Shown here: piece after piece, positions 20,179 to 29,112 of the stretch
Position numbering within the stretch: position 1 is the first letter of the stretch
How the letters are laid out: every line of letters begins with the position of its first letter
NCBI GenBank assembly: GCA_002840785.1
Contig: PHCH01000003.1
Location: 1-64,000 of the forward strand
Length of the DNA stretch: 64,000 nt
Source: Betaproteobacteria bacterium HGW-Betaproteobacteria-4
GTDB taxonomy: Bacteria; Pseudomonadota; Gammaproteobacteria; Burkholderiales; Rhodocyclaceae
Reading direction: 5' to 3'
Program-made: the position numbers and the translations under genes
The notes under the pieces: generated by a model
What the model saw: the letters and a program-made list of their open reading frames with translations, nothing else
Told to the model about the DNA's origin: nothing
Databases searched by the model: none

Positions 20179-21990
20179 ATGAGTTTTGACGCCAAGGCCT
20201 TTCTGGCCACGCTGACCGAATTGCCCGGCGTTTACCGGATGCTGGACGCCGGTGGCGTGGTTTTGTATGTCGGCAAAGCCAAGAACCTCAAGAAGCGGGT
20301 TTCGTCGTATTTTCGGGAAAATGTTTCCAGCCCGCGCATCGCGCACATGGTCAGCCAGATTGCCACCGTGGAAACCACGGCAACACGCACCGAAGCCGAA
20401 GCGCTGTTGCTTGAAAACAATCTTATCAAGTCGCTTTCACCGCGCTACAACATCCTTTTCCGCGACGACAAGTCCTACCCCTACATTGTTCTGACCAGGG
20501 GCGAGTTTCCTCGGCTCGGCTTCTTCCGCGGCAATCCCGATCGCAAGGCCGATTACTTTGGCCCTTATCCGTCAAGTTGGGCAGTTCGCGACAGCATCCA
20601 TTTGATGCAAAAGATGTTTCGCCTGCGTACCTGTGAAGAATCCGTATTTGCAAACCGCTCCCGACCATGCCTTCTCTACCAGATCAAACGCTGCAGCGGG
20701 CCGTGCGTCGGATTGATCTCGCCGGATGATTACGCAACAGACGTTCAACTGGGTTCCATGTTTCTGCTCGGCAAACAGCAGGAAGTCGCCAAGCGCCTGA
20801 ACCAGGCGATGGAGACAGCTTCCGCCCGCCTTGCCTTCGAACAGGCGGCGGTGTACCGGGATCTGATCCAGTCACTGCATCAGGTGCAGGAAAAACAGTT
20901 TGTTTCAAGCAGCAAGGGAGAAGACATCGACATCCTGGTCGCCCACAAGGAAGCAGGTCAACTATGCGTAAACCTGGCCATGGTTCGGGGCGGTCGGCAT
21001 CTCGGCGACCGGCCATTCTTTCCTGTCAATGCCTGGGAATCCGAACCTGCCGAGGCGTGTGCTGCCTTCGTTCGTCAGCACTACGCTGTTCATCCAGCCC
21101 CGTCGCGCCTGCTCATTCATCCCATGCCGACCGAAGATGAGCCGGGTGAAAGCGAAGCAGTGCTGGCCGAACTGGCTGGACGCCCGGTGCCTGTGATACA
21201 GGCGCGCAGCCTTTCCCACAAAGCCTGGGTCAGTATGGCGCTGCAGAATGCCAAGCTGGCGATTCTGGCGCGCAGTCAGGCGACCGCTCAGCAGGAAAAA
21301 CGTCTCGCTGCCCTTCAGGATGCATTGCAATTACCGGAACCCATTGTTCGCATCGAGTGTTTCGACATCAGTCATACGATGGGCGAGGCCACTGTCGCCT
21401 CCTGTGTGGTCTACCACCAAAACTGCATGAAAAACGCGGACTACCGGCGTTTCAATATTCGTGACATAACACCCGGCGATGACTATGCAGCCATGCGCCA
21501 AGCCGTCAGTCGGCGTTATGACGGCATAGCCACAGGGGAGGGCGCTGCGCCTGACCTGATTTTGATCGACGGTGGAAAAGGGCAGGTTGCATCCGCCTTT
21601 GCCGCGCTTGCCGATCTCGGACTGAGTCATTTGCCGATGATCGGTGTAGCCAAAGGCGAAGGACGCAAGCCGGGCCTCGAATCCCTCATTTTCCCGGATG
21701 ACCGCGAGTCGTTACAATTGCCGGCGGAACACCCTGCGTTGCACCTGATTCAGGAAATACGCGACGAAGCCCATCGTTTTGCCATAACAGGCCATCGGGC
21801 CCGACGTGGAAAAGCCAGAAAAACCTCAACACTGGAAAGCTTGCCGGGCATTGGTCCCGCCCGCCGCAAGGCATTGGTTGCCCGATTCGGCGGCCTGCCC
21901 GGCGTCCTTGCCGCCAGTCCCGAACAATTGTCCGAAGTGCCGGGCATCAGCCGGGATATGGCTGAAAAGATATATTCCGCATTACACTGA
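20179..21990 (+). CDS. uvrC: Excinuclease ABC subunit C (UvrC)
   Basis: UvrC makes both incisions in nucleotide excision repair. The 603-residue protein has the N-terminal GIY-YIG domain (LPGVYRMLDAGGVVLYVGKA), a four-cysteine region (CEESVFANRSRPCLLYQIKR, CSGPC), a UVR motif, the RNase H-like 3' endonuclease domain (ECFDISH, LILIDGGKGQ) and two helix-hairpin-helix motifs at the end (LESLPGIGPARRKAL, VPGISRDMAEKIY). It is full length. pgsA starts 4 bases after it. Confidence 0.97.
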   Translation: MSFDAKAFLATLTELPGVYRMLDAGGVVLYVGKAKNLKKRVSSYFRENVSSPRIAHMVSQIATVETTATRTEAEALLLENNLIKSLSPRYNILFRDDKSYPYIVLTRGEFPRLGFFRGNPDRKADYFGPYPSSWAVRDSIHLMQKMFRLRTCEESVFANRSRPCLLYQIKRCSGPCVGLISPDDYATDVQLGSMFLLGKQQEVAKRLNQAMETASARLAFEQAAVYRDLIQSLHQVQEKQFVSSSKGEDIDILVAHKEAGQLCVNLAMVRGGRHLGDRPFFPVNAWESEPAEACAAFVRQHYAVHPAPSRLLIHPMPTEDEPGESEAVLAELAGRPVPVIQARSLSHKAWVSMALQNAKLAILARSQATAQQEKRLAALQDALQLPEPIVRIECFDISHTMGEATVASCVVYHQNCMKNADYRRFNIRDITPGDDYAAMRQAVSRRYDGIATGEGAAPDLILIDGGKGQVASAFAALADLGLSHLPMIGVAKGEGRKPGLESLIFPDDRESLQLPAEHPALHLIQEIRDEAHRFAITGHRARRGKARKTSTLESLPGIGPARRKALVARFGGLPGVLAASPEQLSEVPGISRDMAEKIYSALH

Positions 21991-21993
21991 ACC

Positions 21994-22572
21994 ATGCCCC
22001 TAAATCTGCCCATCCTGCTGACCTGGCTTCGTATCGTAGCGATACCACTATTGATCGCCATCTACTATCTGCCGGCAGATTGGGCAACGCCCCATGAGCG
22101 GGACCTTGCCGCAACCGCCATTTTCATCGCCGCCGCCCTGACCGATTGGGCCGATGGTTACCTGGCGCGCAAACTCGACCAGACTTCTGCCTTTGGTGCG
22201 TTTTTGGACCCCGTTGCCGACAAACTCATGGTTGCCGCTGCGCTGATTGTCCTGGTCGAGCTGGGCAGGACCGATGCCATCGTTGCCACCATCATCATTG
22301 GTCGCGAAATCACTATTTCAGCGCTACGTGAATGGATGGCCAAGATTGGCGCCGCCAAAAGTGTCGCTGTCTCAATGCTCGGCAAGATCAAGACGGCAGC
22401 GCAAATGCTGGCGATTCCCATCCTTCTTTATTACCAGCCGTTGTTTGGCGTCGATATGCAAAGATTCGGTAACTGGTTGATCTGGATCGCAGCCTTGCTG
22501 ACGCTCTGGTCAATGGGCTACTACCTGCGCATGGCCTGGCCGGAAATTGCAAAACGAACTGCAGAAAAGTAG
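21994..22572 (+). CDS. pgsA: Phosphatidylglycerophosphate synthase (PgsA)
   Basis: PgsA makes phosphatidylglycerophosphate from CDP-diacylglycerol and glycerol 3-phosphate in the inner membrane. The 192-residue protein has the CDP-alcohol phosphotransferase motif as DWADGYLARKLD followed by GAFLDPVADK, and several membrane segments. The uvrC-pgsA-tRNA order is the same as in E. coli, where glyW-cysT-leuZ follow. Confidence 0.96.
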   Translation: MPLNLPILLTWLRIVAIPLLIAIYYLPADWATPHERDLAATAIFIAAALTDWADGYLARKLDQTSAFGAFLDPVADKLMVAAALIVLVELGRTDAIVATIIIGREITISALREWMAKIGAAKSVAVSMLGKIKTAAQMLAIPILLYYQPLFGVDMQRFGNWLIWIAALLTLWSMGYYLRMAWPEIAKRTAEK

Positions 22573-22582
22573 GGGGCCAATG

Positions 22583-22610
22583 TTGACAATTCCCTTGTGT
22601 CGCCTATAAT
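22583..22610 (+). promoter_or_regulatory. Consensus sigma-70 promoter of the tRNA operon
   Basis: TTGACA (22583-22588) and TATAAT (22605-22610) match consensus at every base with a 16-base spacer. The GC-rich discriminator GCGCGC that follows is typical of stringently controlled stable-RNA promoters. The first tRNA begins 17 bases after the -10. Confidence 0.88.
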
Positions 22611-22627
22611 GCGCGCTCTGTTTCAGC

Positions 22628-22691
22628 GCGGCAGTAGCTCAGTTGGTAGAGCGATACCTTGCCAAGGTATAGGTCGAGAGTTCGAGACTCT
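22628..22691 (+). pseudogene. tRNA-Gly(GCC), 3' acceptor missing
   Basis: The first 64 bases are identical to the intact tRNA-Gly at 22797 through most of the T arm (anticodon GCC). After GAGACTCT the expected TCTGCCGCTCCA is replaced by GGTTTCAAGTAG, so the 5' acceptor strand GCGGCAG has no partner. It should not give a mature tRNA. Loss of a short segment between this gene and tRNA-Cys explains it. Confidence 0.85.
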
Positions 22692-22715
22692 GGTTTCAAG
22701 TAGTACAAGAGGCAC

Positions 22716-22789
22716 GGCGCGATAGCAAAGCGGTTATGCACCGGATTGCAAATCCGTGTAGGTCGGTTCGACTCCGGCTCGCGCCTCCA
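22716..22789 (+). tRNA. tRNA-Cys(GCA)
   Basis: The 74-base cloverleaf has acceptor GGCGCGA/TCGCGCC, anticodon GCA in GGATTGCAAATCC, T loop GGTTCGACTCC and encoded CCA. All stems pair. Confidence 0.95.
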
Positions 22790-22796
22790 AGGTTTT

Positions 22797-22872
22797 GCGG
22801 CAGTAGCTCAGTTGGTAGAGCGATACCTTGCCAAGGTATAGGTCGAGAGTTCGAGACTCTTCTGCCGCTCCA
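22797..22872 (+). tRNA. tRNA-Gly(GCC)
   Basis: The 76-base tRNA has acceptor GCGGCAG/CTGCCGC, anticodon GCC in CCTTGCCAAGG and encoded CCA. It is intact, unlike the upstream copy. Confidence 0.96.
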
Positions 22873-22881
22873 AATAGAAAA

Positions 22882-22910
22882 GGGAAAGCGCTGGTCGCTT
22901 TCCCTTTTTT
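22882..22910 (+). terminator. Terminator after tRNA-Gly
   Basis: A perfect 9-bp stem (GGGAAAGCG / CGCTTTCCC) with a 4-6 base loop is followed by six T residues. It separates the Gly-Cys-Gly unit from tRNA-Leu. Confidence 0.9.
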
Positions 22911-22925
22911 CATATCGGGCGCCGA

Positions 22926-22931
22926 TATAAT
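22926..22931 (+). promoter_or_regulatory. Probable -10 box of tRNA-Leu
   Basis: A perfect TATAAT ends 11 bases before tRNA-Leu, just after the preceding terminator. No -35 resembling TTGACA is at the right distance. Confidence 0.45.
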
Positions 22932-22942
22932 TATTGCACCCA

Positions 22943-23028
22943 GCCCGGGTGGTGAAATTGGTAGACACAAGAGACTTAAAATCTCTCGCTCTTTGAGTGT
23001 ACGGGTTCGATTCCCGTCCCGGGCACCA
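22943..23028 (+). tRNA. tRNA-Leu(TAA)
   Basis: The 86-base class II tRNA has acceptor GCCCGGG/CCCGGGC, anticodon TAA in GACTTAAAATC, a long variable arm, T loop GGGTTCGATTCCC and encoded CCA. Confidence 0.96.
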
Positions 23029-23039
23029 CGAATGAACAC

Positions 23040-23504
23040 ATGATCATCTACGACCTTAATTGCGAGAACAATCACCGGTTTGAAGGGTGGTTCCAGAATG
23101 CCGGCGCTTTTGAATCCCAGCTGGAGGACAAGCTGGTGTGCTGTCCGCAATGCGATAGCCACAACGTCCATCGCGTGCCATCGGCTGTCGCCATTGCTGG
23201 TCATCACGTCGAGGAGCAGGTTGGCACGACAGCTGTCGTCTCCTCAAAGACACCGACCAGTACTGCTTTGATGCCCGTGGGGACGCAGGCCATGGCGCTT
23301 TATCGCCAGCTCATCCAGACCATCGTCAGTCATAGCGAGGATGTTGGTCACTCGTTTGCCGACGAGGCGCGCAAGATTCACTACAACGAAGCACCGCAAC
23401 GCCCGATTCGCGGCCAGGCCAGCGAGGATGAGTGTGAAGAACTGAGGGATGAGGGCATTCAAGTTCTGAGTTTGCCAGTCAGGTGCCACAATTACGATCA
23501 GTAA
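23040..23504 (+). CDS. DUF1178 family zinc-ribbon-like protein
   Basis: This 154-residue protein begins MIIYDLNCENNHRFEGWF and has a CCPQC pair with an earlier Cys, suggesting a metal-binding ribbon, then a conserved helical part (DVGHSFADEARKIHYNE) and a C-terminal LPVRCHNYDQ. The family is common in alpha- and betaproteobacteria and has no assigned function. It is the last core-type gene before the accessory region, starting 12 bases after tRNA-Leu. Confidence 0.88.
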   Translation: MIIYDLNCENNHRFEGWFQNAGAFESQLEDKLVCCPQCDSHNVHRVPSAVAIAGHHVEEQVGTTAVVSSKTPTSTALMPVGTQAMALYRQLIQTIVSHSEDVGHSFADEARKIHYNEAPQRPIRGQASEDECEELRDEGIQVLSLPVRCHNYDQ

Positions 23505-23965
23505 GTCGTTAGTTCAAGTGACTGAAAACACGTGGTTATAAATTTCTCAAGGGACATTCTTGCGGCTCCGTACATGACCGCAATACTATCCCTCAGCCCA
23601 AGTAATACCAGAAACTAGCCTCCCACACCGAGCACGACTACTGCAAACCTGTCACTTAGGCCATTTTCTAAGTGTGGCGCGAAGGCTTAATCCAATAGTC
23701 AGCAGCTGCAAGGTAAAAATATTAGTGATTAAAATTAAATCGTGGTCTGTTGCTTGGGTGAGATTTTTAGGCCGCATCTTCAGTTACAAACCAGTCCCTC
23801 TGGTCTAGCAATGCCGTAAATTAGGCGCATAACATGAAGGCATGTGGAGACAAATCTATCCCCGAGCCGTTATAGACTCTCTACAAGGCTGACGCCACTT
23901 GATAAGCCCCTACGGTAGCTCTTTTCAATTCTTGAAACTTTCGTTCGAATGCTGCTTGTGAGGTA
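23505..23965. other. Non-coding stretch between core gene and transposition operon
   Basis: No convincing gene is present in 461 AT-rich bases. It contains a 7-bp inverted repeat (CACTTAG 23653-23659 / CTAAGTG 23668-23674). By analogy with Tn7, one transposon end should lie in this stretch, because tniQ points toward it. I could not identify matching terminal inverted repeats or a target duplication by eye. Confidence 0.5.
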
Positions 23966-25294
23966 TTAGATGACAACAAAGTACAGTTGATTTTCCTCAG
24001 TAGCTGAGTCTTTTAACTTAATTACTCCAATTGGAAAATAACTTCGGCGCCTCCAGCATCCTAGGCGGTTTGCCCACTCATCAACAGTGGCTAGACAGTT
24101 TAGATTGGCTTGACTCGAATTATCATTCTGAGCTCTGATGAGCGTTTGGTTCCATATTTTTGCAATTTTGAGTGCCGCTATCCAAGTAGCACCAAAAACT
24201 CCCTCCGCAATTGCCTTGCTTTCAAAGGGGAGTTCAAATTTAAATCTTTCTGTATTAAGTATTCCTGGGATCACGTCTTGTAAGAAATACGCTAGATAGT
24301 TTACCTTGCCGCAAGTGTATGAAACATGCTGAAACTGGGCGGCGGAAATCAGCTTGGCGTGTAGTTCGGGTGGTACGATTGATCGTATTGGCACCTCGAC
24401 TCCGAAGCTGGGAGTAATTAAGTGGCTCCTGTATTTCCAGGTTTCAGGCAGGCCAATTAATTTATATAGAATCCTTGCGTATTTGGCTTTGGTGTAATCT
24501 TGTAAGGCCTTATTTTTATTTAATGGATAAGGCCCCAGTATGTTTGAGTTATTTTCTATATCTGATTCTGGATCGTCATCACCCCCAGTTTTGGAACTTA
24601 GTACCCTGAAGACAGCGCGGAGCTTCTGGTCATCCGCATCTTCGGAAGAAATGGACGTCAAGCTCCAGGACGACAGGTTGAGGCAGTGAATTACCATTGA
24701 GTCATCCATTTGTTTAAGCCATCGATGGATTGGGTCGAGGTGATCGACCTCCCCAGGAGATATCCATGCATCGAGTCGTCGGTCAATCAGCTCATCGCCG
24801 CCAAATGGAGCTCCACACTCCCTACATGAAAATCCGGGGGGGTACGAACTGTCCTCCAGAAAATATGGTGGTGTCTTGTGCCCACATTGAATGCAAGTAT
24901 TTCGATGAGGTTCTCCGTGAATTGGACAGAGGTCAATGCCTTGGATTTGAGCGATCGCTGCTTGGAAACCGGTGCTCATGCACTTTGTGCAATAACGCAA
25001 TTCTCGGTCATTAGCTAGTTCTGTGTATAAGTGAGGAATACGGGTGGCCAAGCTGGCTTGTCTTAATATTCGCCCAAATGTAGCGGCGGGTCCCCTCAAC
25101 GATTCGTTCGGTCGCGGGTCAAGGAGGCTAGCACCTGTTCCGGCCGTCCATCGAATCGCTTCCTTGAGATACCGAGGTTTGAGATTGTTAGCATTGAGCA
25201 TCTTGGCTGCTAAGGTATACGGCCCTTCGCCGACAAAATTCCACAGGGAACACCATACTAGTTCGCTATGTGGCTGAACTATTCCTGTTTTCAT
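23966..25294 (-). CDS. TniQ/TnsD-like target-site protein
   Basis: TniQ-family proteins choose the target of Tn7-like elements. The 442-residue protein has the family zinc-finger layout: Cys102 and Cys105 (YCTKC), the CPIHG signature with Cys123 and His126, Cys134/Cys137 (CIQCG) and Cys157/Cys160 (CREC). The N-terminal part includes SLWNF and GPYTLAAKML, comparable to family starts. Its ATG overlaps the tnsC stop (ATGA). It is longer than short CAST TniQ and shorter than TnsD of Tn7. The target is unknown. Confidence 0.85.
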   Translation of the reverse strand: MKTGIVQPHSELVWCSLWNFVGEGPYTLAAKMLNANNLKPRYLKEAIRWTAGTGASLLDPRPNESLRGPAATFGRILRQASLATRIPHLYTELANDRELRYCTKCMSTGFQAAIAQIQGIDLCPIHGEPHRNTCIQCGHKTPPYFLEDSSYPPGFSCRECGAPFGGDELIDRRLDAWISPGEVDHLDPIHRWLKQMDDSMVIHCLNLSSWSLTSISSEDADDQKLRAVFRVLSSKTGGDDDPESDIENNSNILGPYPLNKNKALQDYTKAKYARILYKLIGLPETWKYRSHLITPSFGVEVPIRSIVPPELHAKLISAAQFQHVSYTCGKVNYLAYFLQDVIPGILNTERFKFELPFESKAIAEGVFGATWIAALKIAKIWNQTLIRAQNDNSSQANLNCLATVDEWANRLGCWRRRSYFPIGVIKLKDSATEENQLYFVVI

Positions 25295-26376
25295 ATTATC
25301 GCGTCGATGAACTGGGCATTTGACACTGCGTCATCCCAATTCTGAGCTGTGGCTACAAACCCAGGCACGTCGTTCGCCGACTGAATACTCAGGAAGTGGA
25401 TTATGGTTTCACCAATCCACTGCATGCCAATATCTTTGATTTCACGATTTGCCTTGGCAGCAGCGCGAGTAAAGGCATCCCAGGCACCCTGGGCCTCGTC
25501 CTTCAACCGCCAACCGTTTTCATAAGCGTGCGGAAGAAAGAATTCCGTATAGCTAATACCTGAACCTGCGGGATACTCGCATCGCTGTGCGCTATCGTGC
25601 TCTGACAAAAAAAACGTTAGATCGCCGATGTTACGAATTCCATAAAATGGCAGCGGCTTCATTAAGAACCGTCCCCACAGATCTTTTCGCTTCTCGCGAA
25701 ACGTAGAGCTGAGTTCGTCTAACCTCGGGTCGCCAAAGATGATCGTAGTCATGGTATATCCGTCCTGTTCACGAAGTTGATTGCTAAGGTCACGGAGGAA
25801 CGTGTACTCACGGGCACGCCAGTTTTGCCCCTCATCAATTAGTAAACAAAAGTGTTTTCCTCCGGCTTGAATGCAAGCCGCAATGATTGCCCCGCGCAAC
25901 CGGTTTTGGCGATCTTGTGCAGTTCCGTCGGTTACGAGTCCTCGAGCGATAAGGTGATCTCCCCAAAAGACACGTTCCGTGACGGTGTCGTGATCCTTTG
26001 CTGAAATGAGACCAAACGAAACCTGTGGCATCACAGTTGGCAATTGCTCTTTGATCATGAGTAGCGCGGTCGACTTACCGGAGCGAAAGTTGGCAGAGAA
26101 TGCACATCCGGGGCGCTTGAAATTAATGGCAGCACTAATTACGAGGAACGACTCTTTGATGGACTGGGTCAACACTTTGACCGGACGTTGGTTCAAAGGG
26201 TGATTTACTAAGTAGTGGGTGCGCTCCGGGCCGTCGCCGAGAGCGCCAAAGCGAAGCGCTTGGCGGTTGGTCTGATAGTCCGGGTTTGCTTCTTCAGTCG
26301 GACATTCCGGCGGGTCTGTGGCGGCATCACTGTGTTCGAGCAATGGGTCTGGATTGGTTTGTTCAAAGTTCGTCAT
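25291..26376 (-). CDS. TniB/TnsC-like AAA+ transposition ATPase
   Basis: TnsC/TniB links target choice to the transposase through ATP-dependent filaments. The 361-residue protein has a Walker A variant SANFRSGKST (94-103), Walker B FCLLIDEGQNW (177-186) and a later IIFGDPRLDEL segment in the sensor region. It lies 24 bases after tnsB and overlaps tniQ, so all four genes form one operon. Confidence 0.88.
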   Translation of the reverse strand: MTNFEQTNPDPLLEHSDAATDPPECPTEEANPDYQTNRQALRFGALGDGPERTHYLVNHPLNQRPVKVLTQSIKESFLVISAAINFKRPGCAFSANFRSGKSTALLMIKEQLPTVMPQVSFGLISAKDHDTVTERVFWGDHLIARGLVTDGTAQDRQNRLRGAIIAACIQAGGKHFCLLIDEGQNWRAREYTFLRDLSNQLREQDGYTMTTIIFGDPRLDELSSTFREKRKDLWGRFLMKPLPFYGIRNIGDLTFFLSEHDSAQRCEYPAGSGISYTEFFLPHAYENGWRLKDEAQGAWDAFTRAAAKANREIKDIGMQWIGETIIHFLSIQSANDVPGFVATAQNWDDAVSNAQFIDAII

Positions 26377-26400
26377 TTCATGAGCTCCAAAATTTGCTTG

Positions 26401-28390
26401 TTACTCCCAGTTGGACGGCAGCGTGCCCCCTATAAACTTGTCGTTTCGGGAAATAGAAGAGTCTTTGGCAGGCTTGATGGAGGAACGAGAGGAAATGGCT
26501 GCAAAGTGGAGCATAAGGTCAGCTGCAGCTGAGGCATCGGCCGAGACCAACGGTTTACCGTCTGCGGTTGCTTTTGCAATGGCCTTTTTTTCGAGATGAC
26601 CGAAATAAACCACCATAGGGTCGCCGTCGGTTGGGACCCACATCTCGCCCTTGCGTATTAGGGCATTTACGGTCGTTCTTACCTCATAGGAATGCGGAGA
26701 TAGCGACCATCCCCGATCCATACACTTCAGTTCCCCGATGTACGGCCCGCTATCGAGATAACACTCAACGGTACGTATGTCTTTTGGAAGATGAACATAG
26801 ACGTGTTTGCCGATCAGGTCATACTGTGATGATAGGCAGGTTGCTGTATATCGGGTTTCACCTATTTCAACGTATGGAGGCACTCTGTTCTTAACGCTAC
26901 CGGCAATTCGTCTACGTAGGACCTCAATGCCAATGCGTGGCGAATTTATCGTGAATGGAGGGCTTGGACGAGGAATCCAGAAACCGGAACGGCTCGATAT
27001 TGTTGCGCGAAGAGAGTCAAGTGGACTGACGCCGCCGAGACTCGTGTGCGGTTTTGCGTTGTAATTGGCGAGCAGTACGTCAACGAGTTGGACTAACTCA
27101 TCCCATTCAATTCCTTTACCCGTTGCCTCAATTACTGGGTTCTCCGCTCGATGCGGATCTTGTGGACCACTACCCATTGAGGACGGCAGGCGTTGAAAGC
27201 CATATCGCTCGAGGGTCCCGAAAAATCGTTCGGTAATCGCATTCCTCCACCAATGGCCAACCCCACCCCAAGCGATTGCACAGCCAAGTGAATGACGCAG
27301 TCGAGTGCGTATGCTGTTCGCGTAGTGTTGGGCAGCGTTATCGAGGCGGATTAGGGACGGATTGATTGCATCGATTCCATCAACTACCCCATTCGGGCGA
27401 ATTACCCATGAGGTAGGCTTCTTCAATGTGCCTGGCTTCAATTTGCTTCTGGAAAGAAACCGAGTAACCCGTAACGAGACGCTTATTGTGGCACGCATGC
27501 ACCACAAGTTGTATCCGCGTTACGGGTACTTTCTGCGGCCCACCGGGGCCATTAAGCAGGATGAATCCGATACAATCAACGGTATGTGCATCGGCTCCCA
27601 GAACATCAAACGGCCCAGTAGCAAGGTTGAATGACTGGGGTCCTCTACCCAAATGCTGCCGATCGGCAACGTCTTCACCAAACCAAACAGCAGTGGTTTC
27701 GGGATGCATGGCAACGAAGCGTTTGATGTAGCGTTCGATTGCTCGGCGAGCATTTGACTTTCCGTCATGTGGATATTGCCCGAGAGGTATCTTGGGCTGC
27801 TGATTTTTGCCACATGGCCTACTGAAGGCCCCAATGAAATTTCTTGCAATCCCGCGCACATCAGGTTTTCGGCCGGCAAGGCTTTCACCGCCATTGCCCT
27901 TTAGGATCATGCGGTGAAGTTGATCGCGCCACTCTGGGTTCTCACCAATCCATTTCTGAAATTGGCCGGCCGTTCCTTTGCCATCACTGACCCGGGTATA
28001 ACCTTTGAGGCGGAGCTGCCAAATCAAACCTGCCCACCCGACAATGCCTTCTTGAGTGATGGGATTCGGCAAGAGGCAGCGATTTAGCTGGCGGTAAAAT
28101 ACCTCCTTAGTGCATTTTGCCTCTGCCAGCCCCTGCTTTAGCGATCCGCTGGTCAGATAGATCTTGATGCCACGCTGGAGTCGCTCGAATCGTTCGGCGA
28201 TCTGGAGCGCGAGTTCTTCCGCTTGCTGCACAGATAGATCGTTAAACCATTTCGCCAATTCGATTGCCGTTGGCTTATGCGCAGAAGGCCATGTTTCGCA
28301 ATCCTTGTACTCGTATGGAATCGTGCGAAACGTGTATGAATCGGGGCGCGACTTGAAGTCGGTAGGATGACGGGGCGGCACAGCTAGCAT
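26401..28390 (-). pseudogene. TnsB/TniA-like DDE transposase, one frameshift
   Basis: Two overlapping frames together make a complete transposase. The first starts at ATG 28390 (MLAVPPRHPTDF), overlapping the tnsA-like stop as ATGCTAG with GGAG upstream. It runs through helical DNA-binding parts and the first catalytic Asp (GADAHTVD). After EAYL, near 27410, it continues in another frame as WVIRPNGVVDGIDAINP, then the second Asp (RLDNAAQHY) and the Glu (WRNAITERFFG), about 36 residues apart. Skipping a single base joins them. This could be an inactivating indel, a sequencing error or, less likely, programmed +1 frameshifting. Confidence 0.85.
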
Positions 28391-29112
28391 TTGCGATCTC
28401 CAATTCGATGGAAAACCGTCCATGCGTGAAGTGGGAAATCAGCAAGATTGCTCCGCACGGTGCCCTTGCATGTCATGTCAAGGACTGCTGCGCCGGCGAG
28501 CGCTCGACGCGACCCTACTTCGAGACCGAGGACATCGTCAAACGTTACTGTTTGTCTGCGATCGATCAGGGCCCAGATCTTGCGTTTAAACTCGGCAAGT
28601 GGCCAGTAACGGGCTGCGGCCATCCATGACACTGCTCGCAAGGCGCTCCGGAGTAACACGGGATTGGTCGTAAGCTGTTCATATGTCCACACTTCTAAAG
28701 CCGACACTCCAGCCAACACACCGTGCCCCACAGCGGAGCGAAGATCTTCAACATGCTTGGCGGTGTCGGGTTCCGATGCAATCAGTCGTCGCCAGATGAG
28801 CTTTCCATCATTCGTCGTGATCTCCGCATCGACGAGGGATGCGAATGCTTTTCCTGCGGTTGAAATAATCGATGAAGTCGGCGCGTAATTGACGGTTTTG
28901 ACTGCACCATCAATCTCACAGTAGAGAAAATTCAGCAACTGTAACTGCCCGGCAAGGGCCACATCCTTCCCGGCTTTGGGGCTGTAATGCAGGATCAGGT
29001 CTGCACTGCACTTGCCCCGCATTGCATAGGCGGTCGCCATCTCGCCTCGGAGTTGGGTGCCCAGCCTCGGCCCTCGGTCTCCCCTTGTTTTGACGTTGGT
29101 GGTTTTGCTCAT
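28384..29112 (-). CDS. TnsA-position protein, probable degenerate TnsA-like
   Basis: This gene is first in the operon, as tnsA is in Tn7. From ATG 29112 (AGGAG nine bases upstream) it encodes 242 residues, close to TnsA length. The order HYSPKAGKDV, LQLLNFLYCEID, VKTVNYAP, LVDAEITTNDGKLIWRRL resembles the TnsA endonuclease core: Glu, then Asp (Asp95), then a strand that normally ends E-x-K. Here that strand reads WRRL, so the catalytic Lys is not apparent. The C-terminal half has repeated helices with RSALRAVSWMAAARYW. The assignment rests on position and weak motif similarity. Confidence 0.55.
   Translation of the reverse strand: MSKTTNVKTRGDRGPRLGTQLRGEMATAYAMRGKCSADLILHYSPKAGKDVALAGQLQLLNFLYCEIDGAVKTVNYAPTSSIISTAGKAFASLVDAEITTNDGKLIWRRLIASEPDTAKHVEDLRSAVGHGVLAGVSALEVWTYEQLTTNPVLLRSALRAVSWMAAARYWPLAEFKRKIWALIDRRQTVTFDDVLGLEVGSRRALAGAAVLDMTCKGTVRSNLADFPLHAWTVFHRIGDRKC

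Noticed and set aside
28391-28423. Upstream extension of tnsB to 28423
   Set aside because: ATG 28390 overlaps the preceding stop with GGAG in place, which fits coupling; the extra 11 residues overlap the tnsA-like gene.
23966-29112. CRISPR-associated transposon (CAST)
   Set aside because: No Cascade or Cas12k-like gene and no repeat-spacer array is present. TniQ with TnsABC alone is not enough.
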